This document shows positions 37,198 through 47,012 of a stretch of 64,000 bases of DNA, one piece after another. Below the pieces are notes generated by a model. That model saw only the letters and a list, made by a program, of their open reading frames with translations. It ran no database searches and was not told the origin of the DNA. Source of the DNA: Bacteroidota bacterium (GTDB lineage: Bacteria > Bacteroidota > Bacteroidia > Bacteroidales > GCA-2711565). The number at the start of each line of letters is the position of its first letter. The stretch's first letter is position 1. The stretch is from NCBI GenBank assembly GCA_018816945.1, contig JAHIVC010000087.1, positions 1 to 64,000 on the forward strand, written 5' to 3'. Position numbers and translations under genes: made by a program.

Positions 37198-38027
37198 GAA
37201 CATACAGGCTTTTCTTTACTATAGTATTTCTAATTATTCATTTCCAGCACTTAAAGGCTGGTGATACTTTATTTGTGAATCCATATGAAATTTACATCTC
37301 ATCCAGAACAATTGTTAAACCTTCAAAAGATGAAGTTGAATGGGGAGTTCAATTGTTAAAGACCTTAGATTTAGAAGGATTAAGTAATTATGAAAAAGCA
37401 AGTTTAATTGAAAATTACATTGCTCAGAATTTTAAGTACAGGATAAAGAGTCCTCGTTCAATTCAAAGCATTATTGATAAAAAAGGAGGAAACTGCGTTT
37501 CGCATACCATTATGGGGCTTTTCCTTTTGCGACTGGCCGGCATTCCGGCAAAAATGTGCCACGAGTTTCATATTAAGAACTACTTTATCATCGATCAATG
37601 GAGAGCAAACTCTGCCAAAGCAGGGCATTTTGGCGCAGGCCATAATTCGCATTATTGGCTTATGTTTTTCGATGGAAATAAATGGCAACCCTACGATTCG
37701 GCACTTGATATTTGTGGGTTCGACGAATTCTTTTCCACCAGGACAAAAACCTCGCAATGGCCTTATCTGCTTTCTTTCAATCCGCGGAGGATGACCGGAG
37801 CACCGTTTATTATAATGCAGGAAACCGGGAATGGAATGATGGACATGAAGAATATTACCAAAGAAGTTTGGAGTTATAAATTTGAATGGAATAACAAAAA
37901 GCTTAGCAGAAACGAATGGATAGCATTTATCAATTTGTTCGAAGGGAAAAATACAAAGGATTTTATATATCCAATTAGCTTAGAATCAAAGAAAAGCATT
38001 AACCAATTGTCAAAAAAATGGTTTTAA
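37194..38027 (+). CDS. secreted transglutaminase-like protein
   Basis: 277 residues with a signal peptide (about 1-22) and a transglutaminase/cysteine-protease core. The catalytic triad is readable: Cys101 in KGGNCVSHTIMGLF, His153 in AGHNSHYWLMFF, and Asp168 in WQPYDSALD. Related domains act as peptidases, amidases or cross-linkers on envelope substrates. Translationally coupled to the ankyrin-PD40 gene (ATGA overlap), so the propeller could present substrates to it; that is inference. Confidence 0.78.
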   Translation: MRTYRLFFTIVFLIIHFQHLKAGDTLFVNPYEIYISSRTIVKPSKDEVEWGVQLLKTLDLEGLSNYEKASLIENYIAQNFKYRIKSPRSIQSIIDKKGGNCVSHTIMGLFLLRLAGIPAKMCHEFHIKNYFIIDQWRANSAKAGHFGAGHNSHYWLMFFDGNKWQPYDSALDICGFDEFFSTRTKTSQWPYLLSFNPRRMTGAPFIIMQETGNGMMDMKNITKEVWSYKFEWNNKKLSRNEWIAFINLFEGKNTKDFIYPISLESKKSINQLSKKWF

Positions 38028-38050
38028 ATAATTAAAAAATCGCCTCAATT

Positions 38051-41000
38051 ATGAAAAGAAAACTACTCGCTGTTATAACTACAATAGTTATTTCGTTCTT
38101 TTTGTTAGCATTTAATATTAGCAGAATGAACAATGATCTAAATAGTATTCAACTGAAAAAACCACAATCAGAAACCACTGTTTTTAAAGACATAAGGGTT
38201 TTTGATGGTGAGAAATTGATAAACCCTTGTACTGTAATTATTAAAGACTCAAAAATTATTGAAGTTGGGCAAAATATCAAAATACCCCGTAATGCAACTA
38301 TTTACCAGGGAGATGAGCATACATTAATGCCGGGACTTATTGATGCGCATGTGCATATAGTATCACTAAGAGATTTAAAACAAGAGGCGGTATTTGGAGT
38401 TACTACTGTCCTTGATATGATGACCACCGTAGAATTTATGCAACAAGCAAGGGCTCGTGTAAAAAGTGATTGCAATACCGATATGGCCGACTTCTTTTCT
38501 TCCGGACAACCAGCTACTTATCCCGGAGGGCATGGTACCGAATGGGGAACCGAAATACCAACCATTTCAAGAATCGAAGATGTAAACCCATTTATGGATT
38601 CATCAATTTCGGCAGGAGTAGATTACATTAAAATTATGTCGGGATTGGGAAAAAAGGTTATTAGCAAGGATATTGTTGCCACTGTTGCAAATGAAGCTGG
38701 TAAAAGGGGACTATTAACCGTGGTGCATATCGAAACCTATAGCAAAGCTTTTGAAGCAATATCTGCCGGGGTAAATGGTTTGGGCCATTGTTTTGCCGAT
38801 ACTTTACCCGATGATATTCTTATTAACTTAATGAAAGAAAAAAAGGTCTTTGTTATTCCAACTCTTTCGGTTATGAATAGCTTGCCTGATGCAAAGAAGA
38901 TAGTTATTCTTAAAGACCAAAGATTGTCTAATTTAATTGTCCCCGAAATATTGGTTGGGTTAAAAAATGATCGTCCTTACAGGGGATACAAACAATTAAA
39001 ATATAAAAATGCAGAGGAATCAGTTAGGATTCTGCACAATGCCGGAATACCAATTTTGGCCGGAACCGACTCCTACAATCCGGGTACCGTTCACGGTGCA
39101 AGTATGCATGGCGAATTGGAGTTGTTGACTTACGCAGGTCTTTCTCCGTTAGATGCATTAATTTCAGCCACTTCTCTGACTGCCAAAACCTTTGGTTTAA
39201 AAGACAGAGGCCGAATTGCAAAAGGTATGCGGGCAGATCTGCTGCTTGTAAAGGGAGATCCAACTAAAAATATTACTGATACAAGAAACATTGAAGATGT
39301 ATGGATTAATGGTAAAAAGGTGGATAGAGTTCCCTGGATTAATAAAATTGAAAAGCAACAAAAGGAGTGGAATGAAACGGGTGAAGTTCCTGGCCCCATT
39401 GGATCAGAACCAGGTCTTATATGTAATTTTGAGTCGGGTGATTTAATTACTGAGTTTGGTATCTTTTTCTTTGCAATAAGCGATAAGTTTTTTGGTGGAT
39501 CATCCCAATCATTAATCAAATATTCCAATCAAGGCGCTAATAATTCCTCAGGTTCTTTAATGATCTCTGGTAAAGTCGATTGTTCAAAACCAAAGGCATG
39601 GTCTGGTGCAGCATTTTTCCCTTCGGCAATGGAGTTTACAATTGCAAATCTTTCGGGTTGGAATGCCGTTTCATTTGATGCTAAAGGAGATACAGATAGC
39701 ATAATGGTCATGTTTATGCTTTCCGACCAACGATTTCCGGTAAGCAAAAACTTCAAGCTAACAAATGAGTGGAAAAAATTCACCATTCCATTTAACGAAT
39801 TGGGAAGTGAAAGTGGCAAGAATATAGTAGGAATGATATTTGGGAGTAATTCTTGTTCAAATGAATTTACTATTCGCATTGATAATTTGAAGCTTACAAA
39901 TCTAATCCTAACAGAAAAACTTGATTCATCAAAAACTGGGACTGATATTAAATTAGCAAATCAGTACCTGGGGCAAACACCACCAGATGTTGATCCTAAA
40001 GTTTTTGCTCCCGGCATTGTTTCTACTCCCGAATTTCTGGAAATAGGTTGTACCTGGTCGCCCGATGGAAAAGAGTTTTACTTTGTCCGCCAAACACAGA
40101 CCGGTGGTCTCATGCTTTGTTCCCGTTGGGAAAATGGTAAATGGACGGATCCGGAAGTACCAGAAGTTTTTAAAAAACATCCGGGTTTCGAGCCATTTAT
40201 ATCTGCTGATGGGAAGAAATTCTTTTATACTCGATTCGCATTGCCTCCCGAAATGGCAAAAAATCCTGAAAAATATACGGATCAGCAAAAGCAGGAAAGT
40301 ATGGCAAATATCTGGGTTATGAATAAAAACGGATTGGATTTTGGTGATCCCGAATTCTGTGCACCGGGGATGTTCAGTTCAACCTCAAAGAATGGCAATT
40401 TATATACAACTATTATTACCGGCGAAAAGCCGGGGATATATAGATATAATTACGAAAACGAGAAATACTCTGAAAAAGAATTTCTTGGAGGAGGAGTTAA
40501 CTCGCCTGTAATGGGGGCACATCCGTGTATTGCCCCTGATGAGAGTTTTATTGTTTTCGACTCAAAACGAAAGGATGATCCTGAGGATACCGACCTGTAT
40601 GTTTGCTTTAAACTCGAAAATGGTGGTTGGAGTGAAGCCTATTGGTTGGGCGATAAAGTCAATACCAAATGGAACGATATCTGCCCATCACTTTCACCCG
40701 ATGGGAAATATTTGTTCTATATGTCGAAGGCTGATATATACTGGGTTTCAACGGAGGTGCTTAATGAACTACGAAATAATGAAAACTCAAATCAATCAGC
40801 AACAATAAATAATTACAAAATTGTATCAAACTCCAATAGTATTATCATTCCCTTTGAGTATTACCGTAACAAATTTAGGTTTAAGGCCAAAATAAACGGG
40901 AAGAACTGCAATATGATGCTTGATAATGGATCTTTATGGGATGAACTCCTGTTTTTTGGAAGTCCTGATGTTGATTCTTTAGATTTAAAGTTCACAGGCG

Positions 41001-41653
41001 AAACCTCAATTGGTTTTAGTAAAGCCGATATAGCAGAGAATGTTACCATAGAATTTAAGGATATTGTATTTAATAACCAAACGGCTATCGTAACAAGGTA
41101 CGATCCAAAGTTTCCAAATCCGTGGGAGGGAACCGAAGGACAAGTAAGTGCAGCTTTTTTTAAAAACTTTATAGTTAAAATTGATTTTAAGAAAAGGTTA
41201 TTAGAATTAATTCCTCCGGAAAAATTCAATTATTCAGGTAACGGACTGGTTTTGGAAATGAAACATGGGCCATTCAATTCTCGTTTGGTTTCAGCAACAG
41301 TTGATCTTGATAATGGAAATAGTGTTCAACTCGATTTGCTGGTCGATTTGGGCGGACTTTATCCAGTTTATCTTCCGCTCGGAAGAGATGAGAAAATAAC
41401 AAAACCTGAAAAAGCAAAAGAATTTACTCTTGGTGCAGGATTGCAAGTTCAGAAAGGGTATCTTGGAAATATAAAAAGCATTCATCTGGGTGAAATATCA
41501 CTAAATAATATTGAAGCGGCTTTTATTCCGGTTACGGAAGAAGCAAATGTTTATGGTAATACAATGATTGGCTTGCCTTTGCTTCAAAAGTTCACAGTAA
41601 TTTTCGATTATTTCAATAACAGGTTAATTCTTGAAACATCTAATAAGCATTAA
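38051..41653 (+). CDS. four-module secreted protein: amidohydrolase, CBM-like, PD40, aspartyl-protease-like
   Basis: 1200 residues. After a signal anchor (1-22) comes a metal-dependent amidohydrolase (about 43-430) with GLIDAHVHIV (H100, H102), VVHIET, GHCFAD and GTDSYNPG. Residues about 448-630 form a CIA30/CBM-like beta-sandwich (SLIKYSNQG, AVSFDAKGD). The PD40 module spans about 637-905 (YLGQTPPDVDPKVFAPGI, SPDGKEFYF, SPDGKYLFYMS, YWVSTEVLNEL). The last part (about 915-1200) is retropepsin-like, but MMLDNGS and LLVDLGG replace the active DTGS/DTGA motifs, so protease activity is doubtful. A 3-bp... no gap of note: the next gene starts directly after its stop. Confidence 0.82.
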   Translation: MKRKLLAVITTIVISFFLLAFNISRMNNDLNSIQLKKPQSETTVFKDIRVFDGEKLINPCTVIIKDSKIIEVGQNIKIPRNATIYQGDEHTLMPGLIDAHVHIVSLRDLKQEAVFGVTTVLDMMTTVEFMQQARARVKSDCNTDMADFFSSGQPATYPGGHGTEWGTEIPTISRIEDVNPFMDSSISAGVDYIKIMSGLGKKVISKDIVATVANEAGKRGLLTVVHIETYSKAFEAISAGVNGLGHCFADTLPDDILINLMKEKKVFVIPTLSVMNSLPDAKKIVILKDQRLSNLIVPEILVGLKNDRPYRGYKQLKYKNAEESVRILHNAGIPILAGTDSYNPGTVHGASMHGELELLTYAGLSPLDALISATSLTAKTFGLKDRGRIAKGMRADLLLVKGDPTKNITDTRNIEDVWINGKKVDRVPWINKIEKQQKEWNETGEVPGPIGSEPGLICNFESGDLITEFGIFFFAISDKFFGGSSQSLIKYSNQGANNSSGSLMISGKVDCSKPKAWSGAAFFPSAMEFTIANLSGWNAVSFDAKGDTDSIMVMFMLSDQRFPVSKNFKLTNEWKKFTIPFNELGSESGKNIVGMIFGSNSCSNEFTIRIDNLKLTNLILTEKLDSSKTGTDIKLANQYLGQTPPDVDPKVFAPGIVSTPEFLEIGCTWSPDGKEFYFVRQTQTGGLMLCSRWENGKWTDPEVPEVFKKHPGFEPFISADGKKFFYTRFALPPEMAKNPEKYTDQQKQESMANIWVMNKNGLDFGDPEFCAPGMFSSTSKNGNLYTTIITGEKPGIYRYNYENEKYSEKEFLGGGVNSPVMGAHPCIAPDESFIVFDSKRKDDPEDTDLYVCFKLENGGWSEAYWLGDKVNTKWNDICPSLSPDGKYLFYMSKADIYWVSTEVLNELRNNENSNQSATINNYKIVSNSNSIIIPFEYYRNKFRFKAKINGKNCNMMLDNGSLWDELLFFGSPDVDSLDLKFTGETSIGFSKADIAENVTIEFKDIVFNNQTAIVTRYDPKFPNPWEGTEGQVSAAFFKNFIVKIDFKKRLLELIPPEKFNYSGNGLVLEMKHGPFNSRLVSATVDLDNGNSVQLDLLVDLGGLYPVYLPLGRDEKITKPEKAKEFTLGAGLQVQKGYLGNIKSIHLGEISLNNIEAAFIPVTEEANVYGNTMIGLPLLQKFTVIFDYFNNRLILETSNKH

Positions 41654-42400
41654 ATGAAAACCTTTTTAAAATTATTATTGTCACTTGCCCTATCAGGAGG
41701 GATGTTAAGTTCAATCACTGTTTTTCCTCAAGATTTATCTACAATTGATTCAATTAGATATCTGGAGAAAAGATACGGAAATTTAACAATAGAGGGGAAA
41801 GCACCTTTAATATTTGCTTTTCATTATATGGGGTCAACACCCAGCGGGTTTTATAAGATATTTAGCGATATTGATTTTCCGGTTAAAGTAGTTTATGTTG
41901 CCGGTGAATATGAGTTTGAAAATGGTTACTCTTTTTACCCTGTTGAGTATTATGATGAAATGAACGAAAAGGAAAAAGCATTGTGCCAGGCAAAAACCGT
42001 TGAAAAGATAAATAGGTTCATTACTGAATATAAAAAGCGGGTAAACAACAATTCACCATCTATTGTAATTGGTGTATCTCAAGGCGGAGATTTATCATAT
42101 CTGTTGGCTTTAAACTATTCCGATCAATTTGTATTATCTGTTCCTATTGCAGCAAGCATTCAGAAAGAAGCAATTAAAGCTGTTGATTTCAACAATAATA
42201 ACCAACATATCTTTCCATTTCATGGCACAATAGATAAAATTGTTCCAATTAGCGAAGCAAGGGAAACCTGCGAATTCATTAAGACTCTCGGGTTTAATGT
42301 AAACCTGATTGAGTTTGAAAATAAGGGGCATGAGGTTTCAATAGAAATGAAAGAAAAGTACAAATCCTTAATAAAAGAATGCATCTTATTAAGTAATTAA
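41654..42400 (+). CDS. secreted alpha/beta hydrolase (esterase-like)
   Basis: 248 residues with a signal peptide (about 1-26). The alpha/beta-hydrolase triad is visible: nucleophile Ser142 in GVSQGGDLSYLLAL, an Asp in FHGTIDKIVP (about 198), and His in NKGHEVSIEM (about 229). The HYMGS segment (about 57) can supply the oxyanion hole. It resembles phospholipase/carboxylesterase-type enzymes; the substrate is unknown. It begins immediately after the stop of the 1200-residue gene. Confidence 0.78.
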   Translation: MKTFLKLLLSLALSGGMLSSITVFPQDLSTIDSIRYLEKRYGNLTIEGKAPLIFAFHYMGSTPSGFYKIFSDIDFPVKVVYVAGEYEFENGYSFYPVEYYDEMNEKEKALCQAKTVEKINRFITEYKKRVNNNSPSIVIGVSQGGDLSYLLALNYSDQFVLSVPIAASIQKEAIKAVDFNNNNQHIFPFHGTIDKIVPISEARETCEFIKTLGFNVNLIEFENKGHEVSIEMKEKYKSLIKECILLSN

Positions 42401-42455
42401 ATGATTGTAAATTAAGCATATCTCTATATCTGAAAAACATAAATGGAATAAAACG

Positions 42456-43988
42456 ATGAAAGCACGAATAAGATTTCTAATTATCGCTGCAATTCTGTCT
42501 ACAATTAACTTTAATCATGCAGTAGGCCAGGAGAGTTTATATAACCTCCAAAAAGGAAACTATGATGTAGGATTTCAACTTTTTGAGCATGATGATTTAA
42601 GCAGAACAATTATTGAGATTTCTGATTCCGATAGTTTGCTGTACAATCCAAGGCCAGTAAGAACTTATGTATGGTACCCATCAAAGGAAAACCATCAACA
42701 AAAAATGACCGTAAGTGATTTTATTGAATTGGCAAAGGATGATTTTTGTAATGTAAAAACCAGCAAAATTAATTGTTCCGAGCCTATTCCTCTACTCAAA
42801 GGTTTTAGTAAATACAAACTCGATAGTATAAAATTTCAAAATACTTTATCCGTTCGCAATGCTGGCTTCTTAAACCAAAAGCTTCCTGTAATTGTTGTTG
42901 GACAAGGACTCTATTACGAGTCTCCTTCTACACATTTTATTCTGTGTGAGTATCTTGCCAGCCATGGTTATGTTGTTGTGAGCTGTCCATTAAAAGGAAC
43001 TCAATACCGTTTGGTTAATCTTAATGTTACTGATTTGGAAACATTGGTGAGAGACCTTGAGTTTTCGTTATCAGTAGCATTGGAACTGCCATTTGCACTT
43101 AAAAACAAAATTGGAGTTATCGGCTACGATATGGGAGGTATGGCAGGAATGATTCTGGCAATGCGAAATCCTCAGATAGATGCATTTATCAGCCTTGATG
43201 CAGGTATTTTATATCCGCATTATTCGGGCTTACCGAATAGTCATCCAAATTATAGCATATCAAACCTTAACATTCCCTGGCTTCATATTACTCAATCGCG
43301 CTTTTGTCCGGGAGGATTTGAAAAGGCACATCCTTCGAATGCAATGAAGCAGAAGGCTTTTGGCGATAATTACCTGTTATTGTTGAATACAACTAATCAT
43401 GGAGCTTTTACTTCGTATGCAACGCTTGGAGTAGAAAATTCTGTTACCGGATATTGGGAAAATGATTTTATGGATCTTAAACCTGTATATGAAAAAGTCT
43501 GCACCTATTCTCTAGAATTTTTAAATGCTTATTTAAACAATGATAAAAACTCAAAGAAAAGTTTATCAGAAAAATTAGGCAATATGGGCAATAACGGAAC
43601 CTTTGAAAGGATTGAAAACAGAAATATTACATTATCTAAAATTGATTTTATCAATTTAATTATTGAGGATGGTGCACAGGCAGGCATCTCTGCATTTAAC
43701 AGTATCGACAAAGAAATTCAGGACAAAATATTTACTGATGAAAACGAACTAAATTGGTTAGGGTATCATTTCCTGTATTGGTGGGATAGACAGTCTGAAG
43801 CAGTTATTGTTTTTGAATTTATCACAGAGCTATTTCCCAATTCGGCAAATGCCTATGATAGTTTGGCCGAGGCCTGGCTTATATCTGGTGATAAAGATAA
43901 GGCATTACAGTACTATAAAAAATCGCTTGGGTTAAATCCTGACAATGAAAACGCTAAGCAAATGATTGATAAATTAATTAATAACTAA
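42456..43988 (+). CDS. secreted alpha/beta hydrolase-like protein with TPR tail
   Basis: 510 residues. A signal peptide (about 1-24) precedes a dienelactone/PAF-acetylhydrolase-like fold (PVIVVGQGLYYESPSTHF, then LASHGYVVVSCPLKGTQY). The nucleophile elbow reads GYDMGG (223-228), with Asp225 in place of the usual Ser, so ordinary esterase chemistry is not expected. A late TTNHGAFT could hold the His. The C-terminus (about 440-510) is a TPR, YDSLAEAWLISGDKDKALQY, shared with three other genes in the block. Either a changed mechanism or a binding-only protein. Confidence 0.72.
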   Translation: MKARIRFLIIAAILSTINFNHAVGQESLYNLQKGNYDVGFQLFEHDDLSRTIIEISDSDSLLYNPRPVRTYVWYPSKENHQQKMTVSDFIELAKDDFCNVKTSKINCSEPIPLLKGFSKYKLDSIKFQNTLSVRNAGFLNQKLPVIVVGQGLYYESPSTHFILCEYLASHGYVVVSCPLKGTQYRLVNLNVTDLETLVRDLEFSLSVALELPFALKNKIGVIGYDMGGMAGMILAMRNPQIDAFISLDAGILYPHYSGLPNSHPNYSISNLNIPWLHITQSRFCPGGFEKAHPSNAMKQKAFGDNYLLLLNTTNHGAFTSYATLGVENSVTGYWENDFMDLKPVYEKVCTYSLEFLNAYLNNDKNSKKSLSEKLGNMGNNGTFERIENRNITLSKIDFINLIIEDGAQAGISAFNSIDKEIQDKIFTDENELNWLGYHFLYWWDRQSEAVIVFEFITELFPNSANAYDSLAEAWLISGDKDKALQYYKKSLGLNPDNENAKQMIDKLINN

Positions 43989-43993
43989 CTGAA

Positions 43994-45850
43994 ATGAAAA
44001 AACTATTTACAATTCTGACAATTCTGACATTATCGACTTTTCAATTAATGTCTCAAGAAACAATCCCACTTACTGCTGAAAACTGGACGGTTTACGATGG
44101 ACAGTTTATTGATTTTGAAGGGAAAAAAGCTTTTATGGGAACTGCATTGCTCAATAATTACGAATTTGAAAACGGTACCATTGAGTGGGATATGTACACA
44201 ACCGGAAAACGTGGATATCCCGGAATCTTTTTTAGGATGAACGGGCAGCAGGATTACGGAAATTTTTACATCCGCCCACACAAAACCAATGGTTACCATT
44301 ACGATGCCTTACAATACACTCCGGCTTATCACGGAATATCGTGCTGGCAGCTTTATCACGGCGAGGGTTACACAAAAGAGGCTACTATCCCTTCAAACCA
44401 ATGGATTCATTACAAGTTAGTTGTAAAAGATGATCAGGCCAGGGTTTTTATTGGAGATATGGAAAACGTAGCTCTTACTATTCATAATTTGGAGCATGGT
44501 ATTTCCAAGGGTTCCATTGTACTAAACGGACAAACAGATGGCTCGGCTTACTTTGCCAATTTTAGTGTAACTGATGCAGTGAACTACTTGTTTGGCAAAA
44601 AAACAGAAAAGCCTGTTCTGCCCGGAACAATTGCTAGTTGGGATGTTTCAGAATCTATTACTAACAATTTGGTTGATAACGAGAACTACCCCGGGGAAAA
44701 CTACCTCAATGGATTGAACTGGAAATCAATCAATGCTGAAAAATCTGGGATGATAAACCTAACCAAACATATTATCAGTAATCCCTTTCAACCCGCCTGG
44801 GTTTATGCAAAAACTAGCTTGCATTCCGATTCTGATAAATCTATTTGGTATTCATTCGGTTACAGCGATCATATCACCATTTTCCTTAATGGTCAGGAAA
44901 TCTATCAAGGTAACAATGCGTTTACTAGCCGCGATCCCTCTTATGCTGGTCTTTTAGGTTACTTCGATAAGGTGAAACTTAATCTGAAAAAAGGAGAAAA
45001 CGATTTGCTTTTACTTATTGGCGAACAGATGGGCGGTTGGGGATTTTCCTTTCGCAATGCAGAGCAGGAATTTGTTTCTAAAAAACTTACCAAAAACTGG
45101 GAAATAATTAATCAACTTAATTATCCCGAATCTGTTGCCTGGGATAAAGAGAATAAAGTGCTTTATGTTTCCAACTATGTACAAGGTCCTGAAGAATACC
45201 TATCGAAAATCTCAATTGACGGTAAAATTATTGAAAAGGAATGGGTTAAGGGATTACGTCGCCCCACTGCCTTACTTTTAACGGGCGATAGTTTACTGGT
45301 TGTTGAGCGAAGGGGAATTGCGGTTGTTGATATCAAGTCGGCATCAATTCGTAGAAGAATACCCGTTGAGGGTGCTCGCTTCCTAAACGACATAGCCATA
45401 TCGGATAATGGCAAAACCATTTTTATTGGCGATAGCGAAGCAAGTCGAATATATAAACTCGAGAAATCAAAAGTATCAGTTTGGATTGAGGGTGCAGTCG
45501 CTCCAAAGCCCAACGCAATGGCCATTGTTGGCCAGAAACTCATTGTAGGGTGCATGGGCAATAATAGCCTGATGTCAATTGACATACTATCAGGTAAAGC
45601 AACAACTCTGCACGAATTCTTTCCCGGAACCATCATTGATGGAATTCAGGTACTTAAAGATGGCTCTTTACTGGTTGGTGGTTTTAATGGAATATTGTAC
45701 CTAATAGATAAAAGCGGGAAGATAAATGAGCTACTGAATTTATCAGGTAAAGGAGTCAATTTTTCCGATTTTTATTTTATCAGTGATAAAAATCTTATCG
45801 TAATACCGGGTTTGTACAGCAACAGTTTAGTGTCATACTTTTTTAAATAA
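43994..45850 (+). CDS. secreted LamG-like plus SMP-30/NHL-like propeller protein
   Basis: 618 residues. After a signal peptide (about 1-21) comes a concanavalin/DUF1080-like sandwich (about 25-200, GTIEWDMYTTGKRGYPGIFF), a galactose-binding-like domain (about 215-355, SIWYSFGYSDHITIFLNGQE), and a six-bladed SMP-30/NHL-like propeller (about 370-618, YPESVAWDKENKVLYVSN, FLNDIAISDNGKTIFIGD). It lacks the PD40 tail. Such layouts bind or act on carbohydrates at the surface. It is the last secreted protein before the two-component pair, 5 bp after the TPR hydrolase gene. Confidence 0.75.
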   Translation: MKKLFTILTILTLSTFQLMSQETIPLTAENWTVYDGQFIDFEGKKAFMGTALLNNYEFENGTIEWDMYTTGKRGYPGIFFRMNGQQDYGNFYIRPHKTNGYHYDALQYTPAYHGISCWQLYHGEGYTKEATIPSNQWIHYKLVVKDDQARVFIGDMENVALTIHNLEHGISKGSIVLNGQTDGSAYFANFSVTDAVNYLFGKKTEKPVLPGTIASWDVSESITNNLVDNENYPGENYLNGLNWKSINAEKSGMINLTKHIISNPFQPAWVYAKTSLHSDSDKSIWYSFGYSDHITIFLNGQEIYQGNNAFTSRDPSYAGLLGYFDKVKLNLKKGENDLLLLIGEQMGGWGFSFRNAEQEFVSKKLTKNWEIINQLNYPESVAWDKENKVLYVSNYVQGPEEYLSKISIDGKIIEKEWVKGLRRPTALLLTGDSLLVVERRGIAVVDIKSASIRRRIPVEGARFLNDIAISDNGKTIFIGDSEASRIYKLEKSKVSVWIEGAVAPKPNAMAIVGQKLIVGCMGNNSLMSIDILSGKATTLHEFFPGTIIDGIQVLKDGSLLVGGFNGILYLIDKSGKINELLNLSGKGVNFSDFYFISDKNLIVIPGLYSNSLVSYFFK

Positions 45851-45926
45851 AACATTATAAAAAAGGTTTAAAAATTTTTATTTTTTAGATAAATATTTAA
45901 AAATCCTTTATCTTACAATACCAAAC

Positions 45927-47012
45927 ATGAACATGGCACCAAAAATCGTAAACCCCATATTCAAAGGAAAATACTGGCAATATCAGCTACTTGGATGGTT
46001 CATTTATCTAATGAACGAGATTTCAAGTGCTTGGAATCGCATAAGCATTTCCTATGTATTTTCGCTCCGGTTTTTTACAACTTTTGCCGTATTATACGCT
46101 CTCCTAGAATTAGTACATCTTTTTTACAGAAGAATTTACAAAAGCAAATATAACCCGGCAATATATTTGATCATTGCAGTCTTCACTTCTTTTATCTGTA
46201 GTTTATTCTGGAGAGAGATAAGGACAATTCTTGATATAATAGTTTTCAAAACTGAAAGTACATGGTGGTTTTACCCAAGAGATCTTAATTATCTGTCAGG
46301 AGTCATTTCAGGGACCTGGGTACCTTTTGTCTGGAGTATTCTTTATTTCGGGATAAAATACTGGCAAGATTTTGTTGCTGAGAAACAAAGGGCCAATGAT
46401 GCGGTGGTTATGGCGCAAAATGCCCAGTTACAAATGCTCAGGTATCAATTAAACCCCCACTTTCTTTTTAATTCCTTGAATTCAATTCAGGCATTGGTGC
46501 ATGAAAACCCCGATCAGGCAGATTCCATGGTCTCCGAATTATCAGAGTTTTTAAGATTCACCCTTAAATACAATGATAAAATTATGATTTCGGTGAAAGA
46601 AGAAGTTGATATCACACATAAATACCTTACGATCGAAAAAATAAGATTTGAAGAACGTCTTGATTTTATGGTTCATACTGATGAAAAAGCACAGAAAGTC
46701 GAAATCCCTTGTTTTATTACACAACCCCTTGTCGAGAATTCAATAAAGCATGGCCTGTTCAATAACCCGGATGGTATTAAACTGAAATTTAATGTTTTTA
46801 TCGAACATTCAAAACTTATCCTTGAAGTTGCCAATTCAGGAAAGCTTGAACAGGGCTGGCGCATGGGTGTGGGCCTGCAAAACGTTTTTGACCGTCTTGA
46901 AAATTGTTATCCCGGGAGGTTTTCCTTTATTTTGGATGAATTGGATGGTTTTGTAATAGCCAGGATATTAATAACTTTAAAGAATGAAAAGATTAGCATC
47001 TCTAATAATTGA
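45927..47012 (+). CDS. LytS/YehU-type membrane histidine kinase
   Basis: 361 residues with four hydrophobic segments (about 20-145) and a His_kinase domain of the LytS/YehU type. The phospho-acceptor H178 lies in YQLNPHFLFNSLNSIQ, and the ATP-binding N-box is in TQPLVENSIKHG (about 268-279). A short GVGLQNV glycine box follows. It overlaps the regulator gene by 29 bp. It follows the secreted-protein run in the same orientation with only a 76-bp gap, so regulation of the block is plausible but not shown. Confidence 0.88.
   Translation: MNMAPKIVNPIFKGKYWQYQLLGWFIYLMNEISSAWNRISISYVFSLRFFTTFAVLYALLELVHLFYRRIYKSKYNPAIYLIIAVFTSFICSLFWREIRTILDIIVFKTESTWWFYPRDLNYLSGVISGTWVPFVWSILYFGIKYWQDFVAEKQRANDAVVMAQNAQLQMLRYQLNPHFLFNSLNSIQALVHENPDQADSMVSELSEFLRFTLKYNDKIMISVKEEVDITHKYLTIEKIRFEERLDFMVHTDEKAQKVEIPCFITQPLVENSIKHGLFNNPDGIKLKFNVFIEHSKLILEVANSGKLEQGWRMGVGLQNVFDRLENCYPGRFSFILDELDGFVIARILITLKNEKISISNN

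Noticed and set aside
15211-45850. Polysaccharide utilisation locus
   Set aside because: No SusC/SusD pair, no glycoside hydrolase and no hybrid two-component system are present.
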